Part shown: positions 51,004 to 63,640 of the stretch, piece after piece
Layout: each line of letters opens with the position of its first letter
How positions within the stretch are numbered: position 1 is the stretch's first letter
Assembly: GCF_016859285.1 (NCBI RefSeq)
Contig: NC_053403.1
Location: 25,745,448-25,809,447, forward strand
Source: Xiphias gladius
Taxonomy: Eukaryota > Chordata > Actinopteri > Istiophoriformes > Xiphiidae
Length of the DNA stretch: 64,000 nucleotides
Direction: 5' to 3'
Translations under genes and position numbers: made by a program
Notes under the pieces: generated by a model
What the model saw: only the letters and a program-made list of their open reading frames with translations
The model's database searches: none
Told to the model about the DNA's origin: nothing

Positions 51004-54000
51004 CTGTTCAGTATGATGACATGTAGTAAAATATAGCTTTCTCTGCCCTCCACTGGCACCTGGTGAAAGGATGATGCCTCGTGCTCGCAACATAACATAC
51101 AACATAATATACGACACTCGAAGCCCAGATGGTATGGCCGTATGTGAAAAACAGTTAAAGTAAGTCAAAGCAGTGAGACTGTAAATGTTTCCAAGGACAA
51201 TGTTATTTTACTGGGCTAGACACTGTGTATGCATGTTATGGTGGCTGGGCTTATTTTTAGTGTGTAAGTGAACATTGAGGTTGGCAGCTGTTGTACTGCA
51301 GCTGGTTTGCTGCTCTCAGACATCCAAAGATGTCACTGACTGACTTATAACCACACACCACAGAGCCGGGGTGGAACTATGGCGCACTTGGCAAAAATGC
51401 GCAGATAGTGTGTGTGTTTGTGAGCGCGCTCACTAAAAATGGCCCCTCAACCAGCTCTTTGATTCGTGATGTCATATTCAAACCAGGACCAGCTGGCAGC
51501 AGAAAAAGGCCACATGCTTTAGCTGTCACACAATAAGCCGAGCAAAGGCAGTGATCCATCTGAGACAGATTTTAGGTGGAGCATTCCTGTGAAAGAAAAG
51601 CCAGTCCTCCGCCAATCTGCGATGGAGTTATTTAGTGATGATGATGCTTCTGCTTCCTCTTTGCTTCACTCTTTTCCAGACTGAGCTCGCACGTCAACAG
51701 ATCCATCTCGAGGACAACTGTGCAAACTCCATCTGCTGACGAAGGCCGTGTGATATGGTTGAAAACTCCACAAAAACCTTATAAGGAGACTTTGAGTGGG
51801 GATTCCTTTTGTCATAGATCTGTCATGTGCTTCCCAGGTAGACAAGTGAAGATCCAATGAGGAGCCTCCAAGATTCACGCTGATATTTCAGCTGATGCTG
51901 AGCTGCGTCTGTTCGGACACTGCGGATGGAAATTCACCATCAGACCAACACCTAACATTTTAACTGAGCCATATGCAGAAGCAAATATCGGGACAGACCG
52001 ACAGACGGGGTCAGGTGTCTTCAGTGCAGTACAGGCAAGTTGCCACCGACGGTCAATACCATTGCGTGTGTGTGTGTGTGTGTGTGTGCAGATGAGCCAC
52101 AGCAGGAATTTTGATTTCGTTTCCCCCGTTCCCCCTGTTAGACGGACAGAATTTAAAACTGCTGTGAAATGAACGTCAGCTCCACATCAGGGGATGCCCT
52201 ATGACTTTTATTGTGGATGTTTTTTGTGTTTAAAGCAGTAAAGACATTTCAAATACGCTGAGTATGGGCTGAGAAAAGATGATCTTTGGCTGATGATGGT
52301 TATCTTTTCTCCACCCAGTGACGAATACTGTGAGATATGGTTGATAGCACCATCAAAAGATAGTAAGTTGACCCTGAGTTAAGACTCCGGGTCAAATCTG
52401 CGTTCTCTGATTGAACTCTGTTTAACAGTAAGGCCTGTCTTCATGCAAGCTCTCGTACAGTTCTGTATTTTACCAGTGAAGTGCATGGATCTACAGTTGC
52501 ACACCCACATCTTGACCAGGAATGAACACAGGTCAAACACAGGTTCGACAGCGTAATCCTGCGTGTGTGAATGTTATGTATGTGTGAGAGCCTACATATC
52601 AGCGTCTGTCACCGACCCTCGCAGCGTGGAGAATGAATGGGGACTGTTTACCCGCTTGGCCGCCTGAGCTCCTTATCACGTCCACCTAGTGAAAGGTTGC
52701 ATTTTTGCATGTCTGACAAACACATAAACATAATAGTCACTGCATGTACCATTTAAATACCCATGGACCATACAATGGCCGCTCTATGTGCAGTTGTGAA
52801 AGAGCACATGAAACAATGAACACTGCCATATTAGGCCATATTGCGCATGAGCAGCCATTATTAGCCCTGCTAACTCCAGTGAACATTAATCATTAATCAC
52901 ACTCAGGACTGTGGACATACATGTGTCCATCCAAACCTGTATGCAAATTTCCCAAGAATCAGCGGAAGAAAATATAAAAAATCAAGGAGTCTCTCTATCA
53001 ACGAGTGCTAAGTGAACATTCTTGAAAGAGGGCAAAACAAGATTACATTCAAATTTACATTTTTATCTAATCTTAGGAAAAGCGAGAGATAATATCTGCT
53101 GTAGTTCAGTACTTGCTGTGTTTTACTGAGTACTACAAACCCTTTGACAGTACCGAGTTAAGAAAAAACCCAGATCCGTCAGTGCTCTAAGTAGAGTGTT
53201 TTATGTGGGAGACGAAATGATACTGCGATTCTCGACAGGTTAATGTACACATAATTTGTGTGCTAAGTTGTACTACATTTTAAAAAAATGTCCAAGGCTG
53301 TTGTTTTTCTTGTGAGGAAAGTCTGGAAGTAGTAGTTGTAGTAGTGTTGCTGCATTGGGACACATAACATACTGTCATTGATTCAGGACGACAGGATCAA
53401 TAACAGAAAAGGCTCTATCTCCCATTACATTGTAAACATGCTAAAGAGAGACTGCATGCACCAGTTGCTTCTTTGTTGCCCGAGTGTGCCGAGAATATCG
53501 AAGAGAGATGCTTAATGTTTGGCGGATGATTGGGTGGCGATGATTTGCGTTCTGAATTCAGAAGGAGCCTTTTAATGATGCTGCTCATGACCCATGAGGC
53601 ATTGCTCTCCCCTACGGCTCATTTGCTGCATTTAGATCTGGGTGTTTCTGGCCCTGGTGTTACTTGGTATTGGAACGTATTGCTCACTCTTACCAATCAC
53701 TGTAATACAGCAGAACTTTACTGACGTTGAACAGACTTGAGCATTAAAGTCTCTCCACTGTATAACGTTTTTATCCTGCCTCCAAACAGGCTGTGTATTA
53801 CTCACATGACGACTACAGGAGCCTGTCACAGAACATTTTGTGACGGCCATCTGACTTAGACCAAACCACACACTACCTGTACAGTTCTCGTCCCCGGAAG
53901 AAACCTCACTCCTGCATCTCTTGAACTCGTCGAAATCTCAGTACAGTAGACAGTACAGTAGATGTGACAGTACAGTAGATGTAGATAGTAGCACTAGTGC

Positions 54001-54040
54001 AATGCTTATTAGTGGCATTAGTGGTTGGTACAGGGAAAGC
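51004..54040. other. Intergenic stretch with short tandem repeats
   Basis: No gene recognised. (GT)n at 52066-52088. At about 53939-53985 a unit like ACAGTACAGTAGATGTG is repeated two to three times. All open frames are short. Confidence 0.55.
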
Positions 54041-54560
54041 CATTGGTGGAAAGTAACTAAGTACATTTACTTCAGTAATGTACTTGAGTATATTTTTGAG
54101 TTGAATTTTATTTGAACTTTACTAAGTTATTTTTATCTTATGTTTCTTTATACTTCCACTCCAGTTTCCGAGGGAAATGTCCTACGTTGTATTCCTCTTC
54201 ATTTATCCGACAGCTATAGTGACAGAATAGAAAAATGATCGTACAAAACATATCCTCATATTGTATGATCCACTGTTAAAGGTGAAATTGCCCACCACTA
54301 AATGAAGCGTTGCCGTCAACATGATCTCGAGCTCGTCCGGCTGCAATATTAAAATGCTTGCTACATGGTAATGCATCAACAAGAATAAGACGAAGAATAC
54401 AAACCTCTGAAAAGGTCCGTTCTGCACAATCAATAAGCACTAAAAACCTTTTCATGTGTCAACATGTTCTGTTATCTAAGCAGGACTTCTAGTAATGGAG
54501 TATTTTGACTTTGTGGAATACTACAATTTCTTAAGGATCTTAGTACTTCCTCCTCCACTG
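54041..54560. mobile_element. hAT-type miniature element (MITE), near full length
   Basis: It starts CATTGGTGGAAAGTAACTAA, GTACATTTACTTCAGTAATG and ends ATCTTAGTACTTCCTCCTCC followed by ACTG, imperfect inverted terminal repeats of the CAGTGGTGGAA type common in fish. Internal pieces TATACTTCCACTCCAG and GAGGGAAATGTCCTACG also belong to it. The flanking 8-mers (GGGAAAGC and ATGGCAGC) agree only in part, so the target duplication is decayed or my boundaries are off by a little. Confidence 0.8.
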
Positions 54561-56894
54561 ATGGCAGCAGTACTGCTTTAACGCATATGTTTTCTCTCTC
54601 TCTAGGATTTGTTTGATCATCAACTTCCTTGGATGTGTGAGTGAACAACACGTCATGGATGGAAATAGATTATTAGAAAGCAGCCGCTGGCAGATATCTA
54701 GGGACAAAAAGAGCACGTTCCTCTTAAGCTCCCGGAGCCGTCTCGGGTGTATTCAAAATCAGCTTTTCATGAGGTAGGATACGTAGTGTACCTAAAGGTA
54801 CATAAAACACATTGGGGGGAGAAACACTGAATGTAAAGTGAACTGTGTTCGATTTAAAGAAACTTAACAGAGTGTCTTAAAGTGCCAGATCACATAAAAA
54901 CAATAACTGTATTGTACTTGCCTCACTAAACTGGGGCGGTTTGCAGGTGTCCTATCTCTAAGCTAACATTCTGCACACATGGCCTTGGAGACACAGTAGG
55001 TTTTTGTTGAGGACGAGTGTTAGAAAGTCTAAAAAGACAGAACATTGACAGGACAACACGGGGAAAACACAACCAGAAATACATTACAGGATAATTAGTA
55101 AGAGTCTGGCCAGGAAACAAGAAAACAAAGTGACATTTGTTGTCGGGTATTGTGCTGACATGGTGTTTGTGTTTGTGTGTGTGTCTGTGTGTTTGTGCGC
55201 CTGCCTGCCACACACTGCAAACACAAATGACACGCAAACTGCAACTTCTGCCTGGTGCAGCTGTGTGATAACTGGGATCCATGTGTTTGGGACAGAAGGC
55301 GTCTGACCTGCACCTGAAAAACAAAAGCTGCAGTAAATCTGGCGCTCAGCCAGAAGAGCCCAAAAAGGTGAAACAGCCAAAGCTGGAGTGTCAACCCCAC
55401 AAAAACCTATCCTCATGAACATGAATGCATCAACATAACAGATAGATCCCTATCAAAGACTAAGAGAACCTAACGTAAAACTAGCAAAAACAAGGTTAAA
55501 TGTCCTGCAGAGTCAGAATCCAGACCTTGCTCCAATCCAGAGTCTGTGGTAGGACCTAAGAATCAAAGTTCAGTAATACTCCCAAAGGAACCTGACAGAG
55601 CTTCAACAGTTTTTCAAAGTAATTTGGGGTAAAATTCTGTTTCCACATATACACAGTTGATACACACATACTGTATATCGACTGAAGGTAGTAAGTAAAG
55701 TCCCACCGCTAAAAGACAGAAATAACATCAGCTAAAGTACAGACACGGTATAAGAGCAATAAATACGACTAAACAAAGACAAACAGCTGTGGGACGATTT
55801 TACTTACAAATTTCAAGCTGACCACCTGCACTGCAATGCCTCATATTGGATCTAAGGCAGCAAAGGATAACGACAGGTACATACGCACACCAAGTTTCAA
55901 CATTGGGAAGCATTCACACATCCACAAAGTACAAATGGACTGATGGGATGATGCCACAATTGTTTAAGTAGTAAAAGCTTAACTTAGCACGTCTCACAAA
56001 GTTTCATCCATGTATTTCTTTCTCCAAGTGAAAAGAAGGCTAAAGCATACAGCCATAGGTTTACTGGGTAACAGCTGCAAGCTGGATCCTCTGTCCTACA
56101 CCGGTGTTCACATCAGGAACCCAACCAGCGGAACAAACATTTTCAAGTCAGAGAGAGCAGATCTTTGGGAATTCAGAAAAAAAGACGTAGCATTTTACTC
56201 TAAGGTCCTGCTCCTGGATCTAAATGAATGTCCAGTCCCTCATCCACCCTGAGTCACAGCAAAACACACCACTTGTCGAACACTGAGAGAAGGATTCGTT
56301 TTAGGTGGCTAATCCAACCTGCAGTGAAAACCTCAAAAGCAGTAACACACCTAGCAGTTGTAATTGCTCGCAGGCCGTAACAGTTTCACCCTACACATCC
56401 TGTTGTCCAAGATTCATATCTAGGAGACTTGAGTCAGCTGCAGCAGCAAAATGCCAAGACTTCTATTGACCGTGCTGTGGATTCACTAACATCACCTGCT
56501 GCTGCTGCAAGGCTATCAGAAACATTATCAGAGGCAGGCAAAAAAACGAAATAATTGAAGTAAACCAGATAGGGATAGGGAGTGACTTGATACTATCCTA
56601 CCTGATCTCTGTTTTTGAGTTGTTCCAAAACACAGAATGGGCTGAGAATTGAGTTTTGAGAACAATAAATCTCATATTAAGACGTTGTTGAGTCATTTCA
56701 ATCAGAAGAGACTTCAATGAAAGAGAGCCTTAAAGAAATGAAATGAATTTGTTTGCCTTAGTGTGCCCAATAGGGAAAGTCGAAGAGATTTAGGGGGGGA
56801 GTCGTGCCATGAGCTGTATGGTACTACCCCCCAGTGGGGTCCACACACTGTCGGTGCTGATGAAGGGGTGAAGGCGATGGCTGAAGATCTGCAG
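54561..56894. other. Intergenic stretch, nothing recognised
   Basis: No gene or repeat that I can support. An imperfect GT-rich run lies at about 55160-55200. Confidence 0.5.
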
Positions 56895-56975
56895 GGTGGC
56901 GGTTCGGTTCGGTTCCCCGGCTCCTCCGGTCCGCATGTCGAAGTGTCCTTGGGCAGGATACTGAACCTTGGTATC
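56895..56975 (+). mobile_element. SINE fragment
   Basis: GGTTCGGTTCCCCGGCTCCT (box B-like), then CCGGTCCGCATGTCGAAGTG, then TCCTTGGGCAGGATACTGAAC. This is the middle of a tRNA-derived SINE common in fish, in which the usual reading is CATGTCGAAGTGTCCTTGGGCAAGACACTGAACCC. The upstream tRNA head is too decayed to delimit. Confidence 0.6.
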
Positions 56976-58069
56976 TTTATTATTCAACCACGACTGGAAT
57001 AGTTGATTAACCTGATCGATCCCAACCTACAGTTTAACCGTAGTAACTTTAACCATAGTGTAGTTACCACACACTTAAACAGGGGGAATAACCAGCGCTG
57101 AAAAACGAGAAAATGTTGGCAGTAACCAGTGTCTGGGCATATTACTTTACTCCCTAAAGAGAGTTCAGTTATGCAGAGTTTTTATGTAAACCAATCCTTT
57201 GTGTTCTGTTGCATCAATCGCAAATCCTCGAACACTTTCCATTACCTGTTATTTTCCTCAGGTGAGTTTCCATCTGCCTTCGACACGCCGAGTCTGTTTC
57301 GAGTTCTGTCCTCTTCAGCTGTCCAACTGACAGTTACTGGTCAAACAACCTTAATGAAATACTTGCTGTTTGTGAGCACATCTACAACGTGTGTGTGCGT
57401 GTGTGTGTGCATATGCATGTGTGTCAATGTACTGTGTCTGAAAATGGCTTAAAGTGCTTTAAGAGGCTAAAGCGAACGATTATGACATTTAAGTCCTAAC
57501 ACAAGACCTTTTGTAAAGGAGGAGAAAATGGAAACAGGCAGATGGAAACAAGCACAGGGTTTAGTTAGAGGAGGTTCAACCCCAGGTCTCAGGGTCACCA
57601 AACCAGCTCATACACATACAAAACAACCGTCACACAGTCACTGCGTTCCGCAAATAACCAACCTGACCCTCACCTATCATCGGTTTACAAAGGGAGCTTG
57701 ATTTATGAGCGAGGGCTCCTGAGTTTTGCTACTAGTTTCTAGTCGCTCTTTTACTTCTGTTATGGCTGCTGAGATTTCAAGCCCTGTTTTTGTGTAGCAT
57801 GCCCCGATCTCCCAGGCCCCCTGAACTACCCATGATGCACGCAGCTTTGAGCTTCAGCACAGCATTTGGACAACATGTGGAGAGATTCTTAAACTAAAAG
57901 AAACAACACAAAAACAAACAAACCGAAAGAAACACAGATGGCTGTATGATGTCAACATGATACTGTAGGTCCGACAGGTAAGTGACCTATGACATTCCTC
58001 ATGTAAACTAACGTGTTGGTTGATGCAGCACTGCAAACCTCAGCTCAGAGGTGTGGCTCCAGGGAAGAC
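56976..58069. other. Intergenic stretch, nothing recognised
   Basis: No gene recognised. An imperfect (GT)n run lies at about 57389-57425. Confidence 0.5.
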
Positions 58070-58440
58070 GATGTCCATCAGTCAGTCAGTCAGTCCACCA
58101 CTTTGGTCCACACTGAATTGTCTCAGTTACGGGTGGATGGATTGAAATTGATGTCCACCTCAGGATGAACTGTGATAGTGGCTTCTTATCTAGCGCCATC
58201 ATTAGGCCAACATTTTCATTTGTCCAAAACTTAATGAGGATTTAATGTTGCCATAGTGAAGACATTCCTCTCAGCCTCGGCGGCACTTTGTGTTCAGTGC
58301 TATCAAATGTTAGCATGCTAACACACTGAACTGAGATGGTGAACATTTAACCTGCTAAACATCAGCATGATAGCATTGCTATGCTATGTGAGCTGCTGTG
58401 CCTAGGCACAGTCTCACAGAGACGCCAGCGTGGCTATTGA
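58070..58440 (-). mobile_element. Fish interspersed repeat (GTTTAGCAGG family), reverse copy
   Basis: Read on the - strand it gives CATGCTGATGTTTAGCAGG, TTCACCATCTCAGTTCAGTG, TGTTAGCATGCTAACATTTG and CACAAAGTGCCGCCGAGGCTGAG, the same series as the copy at 16865-17400. It ends beside a (GTCA)n run at about 58078-58096 (- strand: GGACTGACTGACTGACTGA). The left boundary is approximate. Confidence 0.7.
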
Positions 58441-58920
58441 CTCTTACACTGTGTCTACACAGGATGCGTTCAGGCACAGTACTGACTGTAGGTCACCTGC
58501 GTTTGGGCTCAAAGCCCAGCAAACATTTACACAGACGTGTGAGACAGAAAACTAAAAACCTGGCTGAAACCCATCGGTTTGGGCTCTGTTTATCTTTCCG
58601 TTTGCTTTCATTTTTTCCGTCTTCTGCAGCTTGATATGTGCAGAAGAATTCCATTTTTAATGCTAAGGAGGAAGATTCTTTCCAGTAATATCCTCCACAA
58701 GAAACATCATTACTGATGTACTTTTTGATGCCTGAGTTTCCCACGACAGCTTGTGGAATGTCTGATCTGTTGCGGCTGATTAAACACCTGTAGTCATCAC
58801 ACAGCATCAGGTCTGTTTCATCTACAGACTGGAGAGGGGTTGTTGATGGCACAGCAAACTTCATGAATTATTAATATCCCAACAGAATTGGTCAGGATCT
58901 AATGGTAATTGTTGTTCTTG

Positions 58921-59891
58921 TTATCATTATATTTAGTCTGATTATTATTATACATCTTTATGTGAAACCTGTATTGTGCTATGTTCTCTTTCCTCCCTCC
59001 TCGTACATCCGCATTTGTCCCCAAAAGGGAAGAATCGTAAGTCACTGACTGCATCTCTGTAGTTAATAAAGCCAACAGGCACATTACCCACAACCAGGCA
59101 GGTCAGTTTTATATGCTGTTGGTGCCACGATAAAATGTTTTTGGAACTTCTTTCATTGATCCTAATGCAAAAGATTTTTGAGTTTCATATTTTTTCCACT
59201 TAATAAGGGCTCGTCTAGCTCAGGCATTTGTTTATTTAAATAGTGTAACCCAGTTTGGTGCTGTAAAGATTTGTACTGTTTGGAACGAATGTGCTACTAA
59301 ACTAAAAGCAGTATAGTGCATTTTAGGAACAGCTGGTGGAACCCAATCCTGTATGTTAGAACAACAAAATGCAAAAGCTTCGATGATCGGGCTTTAGGAA
59401 TAGCTGATAACTCATTTTTATTAGTCAGCCATTAAGATCAGGCAAAATGACCTGGATTTATCTGAAAATTTGGGAACGTGAACTATAACTTTACACACTC
59501 TTGGTCAAATCCTTTTCAATATTACAGGCAGTGAGCTGAAAAGCTCTGGTGAACAGTAACAAACTACATAAGTGCTGCACTTCAGTACAACTTTGAGCTA
59601 CTTTAATTGAGTTTCTACTTAATGCTAAACTGTACTTCTCTTCCACTTCATTTCAGAGAGAAATGTGGCCCTTTCTACTCCACAGATTATGATTGCTTTA
59701 AATAATTTGATACAATGCTATGGATTCAAGTACTCAGCTGTATATAAAGTAGTTAAATCAGCTCGACTTTTACATACTACAACATTCAAATTGGGCTTTC
59801 ACAGTAATGCAACACTACTAATAGCACAGTAGTGTAATAGACGTAAACTACACTGGGGTCCAAAGGTCTGAGACCACTTCACCACTAAGAC
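58921..59891 (+). repeat. Left arm of a 971-bp inverted repeat
   Basis: It pairs with 62129-63100 on the opposite strand, with only scattered differences by eye and nearly equal arm lengths. The outer end (58921-58985, TTATCATTATATTTAGTCTG... ATACATCTTTATGTGAAACC) is the tail of an L2 LINE. The middle has no known element, and about 59590-59720 shows hAT-MITE-like ACTTCTCTTCCACTTCATTTCAGAGAGAAATG. The inner end is CACTGGGGTCCAAAGGTCTG, a Tc1-like terminal sequence. No gene lies in it. Confidence 0.9.
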
Positions 59892-60954
59892 CAGGACATT
59901 TATACTTCTGCATCAAGGGGTTGCGATGGCTCCCCGTGTGGACTATGCCGTGGTTACACTTTGGGGCTTCTATGGCTACAGTGATGCCACATGGGGACCA
60001 CAAGAACTGTTGTTTTAATTTTTGTTTTTCTACAAGTTTCTTCCTCTGTAATGTCAAAGACTGTTTCCCTGCCGATACGTGTTTCCCCTTACCTTCACCC
60101 TGAACCCAGCCTTATTCCCGATCCAAACCAGTCATCTCTGTGATGCCGAACCATAACGTAACTTAAGCCCTAACCCCAACCACAGGCGCGGCGCTACGGG
60201 AGACATTATTCTAACAGACTTTGAAACAAGACCTGTTAAGACTGTTCTGAGCGAAGACAACATGGAGTAATTCTGTAATGACACAAAGCAGACCTTCCCA
60301 CAATTTAAACACAGTTACTGCGGGGAATATGACTAAAGCACTAGCCTGGTTAAGTACGATACACTCATGTAGCATTGCAGGGATGCTGTCAAGGGGAGAA
60401 ATCGAAATCTGACCTGTAAATCTAAACCTGCGCTGTAGGTACAGTATTTACAAGGGGACGCCATCAATGCTGTACGTCAAGCATAAATCCAGCTTTAAGG
60501 TTGTCAATTAATATTTGACAGTGTGGACACAAAACCAAACATGATTAACCATTAGCCTACCAGGGTACCTAACTGAAAAGTAGATTTGAAGGTGATTTTC
60601 TATCACTTTGCCCTGCGTCTAGCCTATGCTTCCTAATAATGTGCCAAACCTACTATCTCTGTCTGTCTCTGTACTGGATACACCTGCAATAGCGACTGTA
60701 TCATTTCATCATCCGACTGTGGGTTGACTGCCAACAACTGTGTTCGCTCCGTGTTTAGAGTTTCATCTCAGATGCCTGTTGGAGTGACTGAAGCTACAGG
60801 TGTGAGCGTGTCCATCAAGTTTGGAACGTCATTTTGCAGCGTTGCTTGGCTGCATGGAACCTAGGGAAAAATCATCAAGACACTAAGTGCTTGCAATTTC
60901 CCAGTTCCTGATTTCCTCAATTACATCCCCATTCACACTAACACACTGAATCAG

Positions 60955-61390
60955 GGTTCAGTGATGTGGGAGTCGTACCAGACCGTTGTGGTCAAGAGGG
61001 AACAAGAGGCAAAGAGTCAAGAGGCGAAGCCCTCCATCTACCAGCCAATCTCCGCTCCAGCCCTCACCTGTGGTCACGAATCGTGGGTAATGACATAAAG
61101 AATGAGATATTTGAATTGTCAAAAATGAGTTTCCTTCGCAGGGTGGCTGGGGCCACCTCACCTCAGGGTGAAGAGCACATCCATGCTGAAGGAGTTCTGA
61201 GTAGAACTGCTGTTCTGCCTTCACACTGAGGGGACTCAGTTGAGGTGAGTCAGGAATCTGATTAGGACGCCTCCCTGTGGAGGCTCTCCTGGTATGTCCA
61301 ACCGGGAGGAAACCCTGGGGCAGACTCAGAACACCCTAGAGTGAACATATATTCCATCTGAGCTGAAGATCTGGACTACCTTGCTTGACC
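60955..61390 (+). mobile_element. Non-LTR retrotransposon C-terminal fragment (RTE-like)
   Basis: Fragments of the end of the reverse-transcriptase protein are readable: GRGMKLLSIYQPISAPALTCGHESWVM-like residues at about 61025-61090, MSFLRRVAGAT at 61124-61156, EELRVELLFCLHTE-like residues at about 61190-61225, and a PTGRKPWGRLRT-like piece at about 61300-61325. The known fish version reads YGHELWVMTER...MSFLRRVAGL...GHLVRMPP...PTGRRPRGRPRTRW. Frameshifts make it inactive. Family placement (RTE group) is from memory. Confidence 0.75.
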
Positions 61391-61917
61391 CAGCCTCAGA
61401 TTAGTTGTGGAAATGGACCAATGCATACGGCAAACACGGCAGCATACCTGTTGTATACGTGTTGTTAAGTTCCTGGAATTTATTCATCTAACTTATTTCC
61501 CCCCCTCTCACATAACAAAATACATTTTCCTCCTTCTTACTTCTCCTGTCTTTCTCCTCATCCTCTGTTCCTCCACCCTCCTTCTGGCCTGCTTCCCTCT
61601 GTGTTTGAAGCAACAAAGACTTTGACACATACTTAAACTGGATGCCAAATGCTGAATGCTTTTATAGAGGTTCTAAAACAAACACCCTTCCAGTATGTAT
61701 TCCATTTGCTTTGTTGTTTCCTATTAATGCAGCAATTAGAGCTCATTATTAATGTTCCTCATTATGAAGCATCCTGTTAGTGCACACATGGTGTGCACAC
61801 AAGAAGCCAGTGAGCTCACACTGTTAAACAGGGTGATATAATTCATGGGCTCCTCATGGTTCCATTATTTCCACATTTCCAACTGGTTGTGTGTCTGACT
61901 GTAGCCTTACTCTCCAG

Positions 61918-62099
61918 CAGTGGTGGAAGAAGTATCCAGATCCTTTATATAAGTGAGCGAAAGTGGCAATTACACACAGTAAAAATACTCAGTCACAAGT
62001 AAAAGTCGTACATTCGAAATGATTCTTCAGTGAAAGTACGTAAGTATTATACATAAATATGATTATGGCATCACAAATAAAAGCTGTCCTACATACAGA
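61918..62099 (+). mobile_element. hAT-type MITE, left part
   Basis: CAGTGGTGGAAGAAGTATCC, AGATCCTTTATATAAGTGAG, AAAAATACTCAGTCACAAGT and AAAAGTCGTACATTCG form the left half of the same broad MITE class as 54041-54560. It is cut short at a poly(A) run (62099-62111) next to the right arm of the inverted repeat. Confidence 0.75.
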
Positions 62100-62113
62100 A
62101 AAAAAAAAAAATA

Positions 62114-62169
62114 CAGTGGGGTCCAAGAGTCTTAGTGGTGAAGTGGTCTCAGACCTTTGGACCCCAGTG
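62114..62169. repeat. 56-bp imperfect inverted repeat of Tc1-like ends
   Basis: CAGTGGGGTCCAAGAGTCT at the left faces GACCTTTGGACCCCAGTG at the right. Both resemble the CAGTGGGGTCCAAAAGTCTG terminal repeat of a fish Tc1-like family. Only 15-20 bases separate them, so it is an element reduced to its ends. Its right half is shared with the left arm of the large inverted repeat; its left half is not. Confidence 0.6.
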
Positions 62170-63100
62170 TAGGTTACGTCTATTACACTACTGTGCTATT
62201 AGTAGTGTTGCATTACTGTGAAAGCCCAATTTGAATGTTGTAGTATGTAAAAGTCGAGCTGATTTAACTACTTTATATACAGCTGAGTACTTGAATCCAT
62301 AGCATTGTATCAAATTATTTAAAGCAATCATAATCTGTGGAGTAGAAAGGGCCACATTTCTCTCTGAAATGAAGTGGAAGAGAAGTACAGTTTAGCATTA
62401 AGTAGAAACTCAATTAAAGTAGCTCAAAGTTGTACTGAAGTGCAGCACTTATGTAGTTTGTTACTGTTCACCAGAGCTTTTCAGCTCACTGCCTGTAATA
62501 TTGAAAAGGATTTGACCAAGAGTGTGTAAAGTTATAGTTCACGTTCCCAAATTTTCAGATAAATCCAGGTCATTTTGCCTGATCTTAATGGCTGACTAAT
62601 AAAAATGAGTTATCAGCTATTCCTAAAGCCCGATCATCGAAGCTTTTGCATTTTGTTGTTCTAACCAACAGGATTGGGTTCCACCAGCTGTTCCTAAAAT
62701 GCACTATACTGCTCTTAGTTTAGTAGCACATTCGTTCCAAACAGTACAAATCTTTACAGCACCAAACTGGGTTACACTATTTAAATGCAACAAATGCCTG
62801 AGCTAGACGAGCCCTTATTAAGTGGAAAAAACATGTAACTCAAAAATCTTTTGCATTAGGATCAATGAAAGAATTTCCAAAAACATTTTATCGTGGCACC
62901 AACAGCATATAAAACTGACCTGCCTGGTTGTGGGTAATGTGCCTGTTGGCTTTATTAACTACAGAGATGCAGTCAGTGACTTACGATTCTTCCCTTTTGG
63001 GGACAAATGCGGATGTACGAGGAGGGAGGAAAGAGAACATAGCACAATACAGGTTTCACATAAAGATGTATAATAATAATCAGACTAAATATAATGATAA
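62129..63100 (-). repeat. Right arm of the 971-bp inverted repeat
   Basis: It is the reverse complement of 58921-59891. Unlike the left arm, it runs on at its outer end (63101 onward) into L2 3' sequence without a break, so this arm keeps the L2 tail in its native place. Confidence 0.9.
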
Positions 63101-63640
63101 TCATAATATTTGAAGCAGTGGGTGTTGAGCAGGATCATGGGGCAGTAGGTGGTTTGCCGTCACAGATCCAGACTCTGCAGCTCCAGAGGCAGAAATACCT
63201 GCAGAAAGCGACAGGAGGAGAGAGGAGAGAGACGAGTTAGTAACGAGCATTGATGGGACATGAATGTGTACAGATGGAGAGGAAGAGGAGGAGAGAGGAG
63301 CTTGGTGCATCATGGGAAGTCACCTGGCAGTCTAGGCCTATAGCAGCATAACTAAGGGCTGGTTCAAGACAAGCCTAGCCAGGCCTGACTATAAGCTTTA
63401 ATCTGAAAGGAAGGTTTTAAGCCTACTCTTAAATGTGGAGAGGGTGTCTGCCTCCTGCATCATTTTGAGAAAGGATGCACCTGATTTTGGCAATGTTACG
63501 TAGGTGAAAAAAGGAAGAGCTTGAAGTTTGTTTTAGGTGAGCGTTAAAGGACATATCCTGATCAAAGAGACCTCCAAGACTCCTAATGGTGGTGCTGGAG
63601 GCCAGGGCAAAGCCATCCACAGTAACTATATCATTAGATA
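63020..63640 (-). mobile_element. L2 LINE, 3' part, reverse orientation
   Basis: On the - strand NDIVTVDGFALASSTTIRSL and then GGLFDQDMSFNAHLKQTSSS and FHLRNIAKIRCILSQ are the C-terminal part of the L2 ORF, close to 3880-4040 of the first L2 copy. The 3' UTR (GACTTCCCATGATGCACC, GCAGAGTCTGGATCTGTGACGGC, CTCAACACCCACTG) follows, with an ATTATT-rich tail entering the inverted-repeat arm. It is 5' truncated near 63640. Confidence 0.85.
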
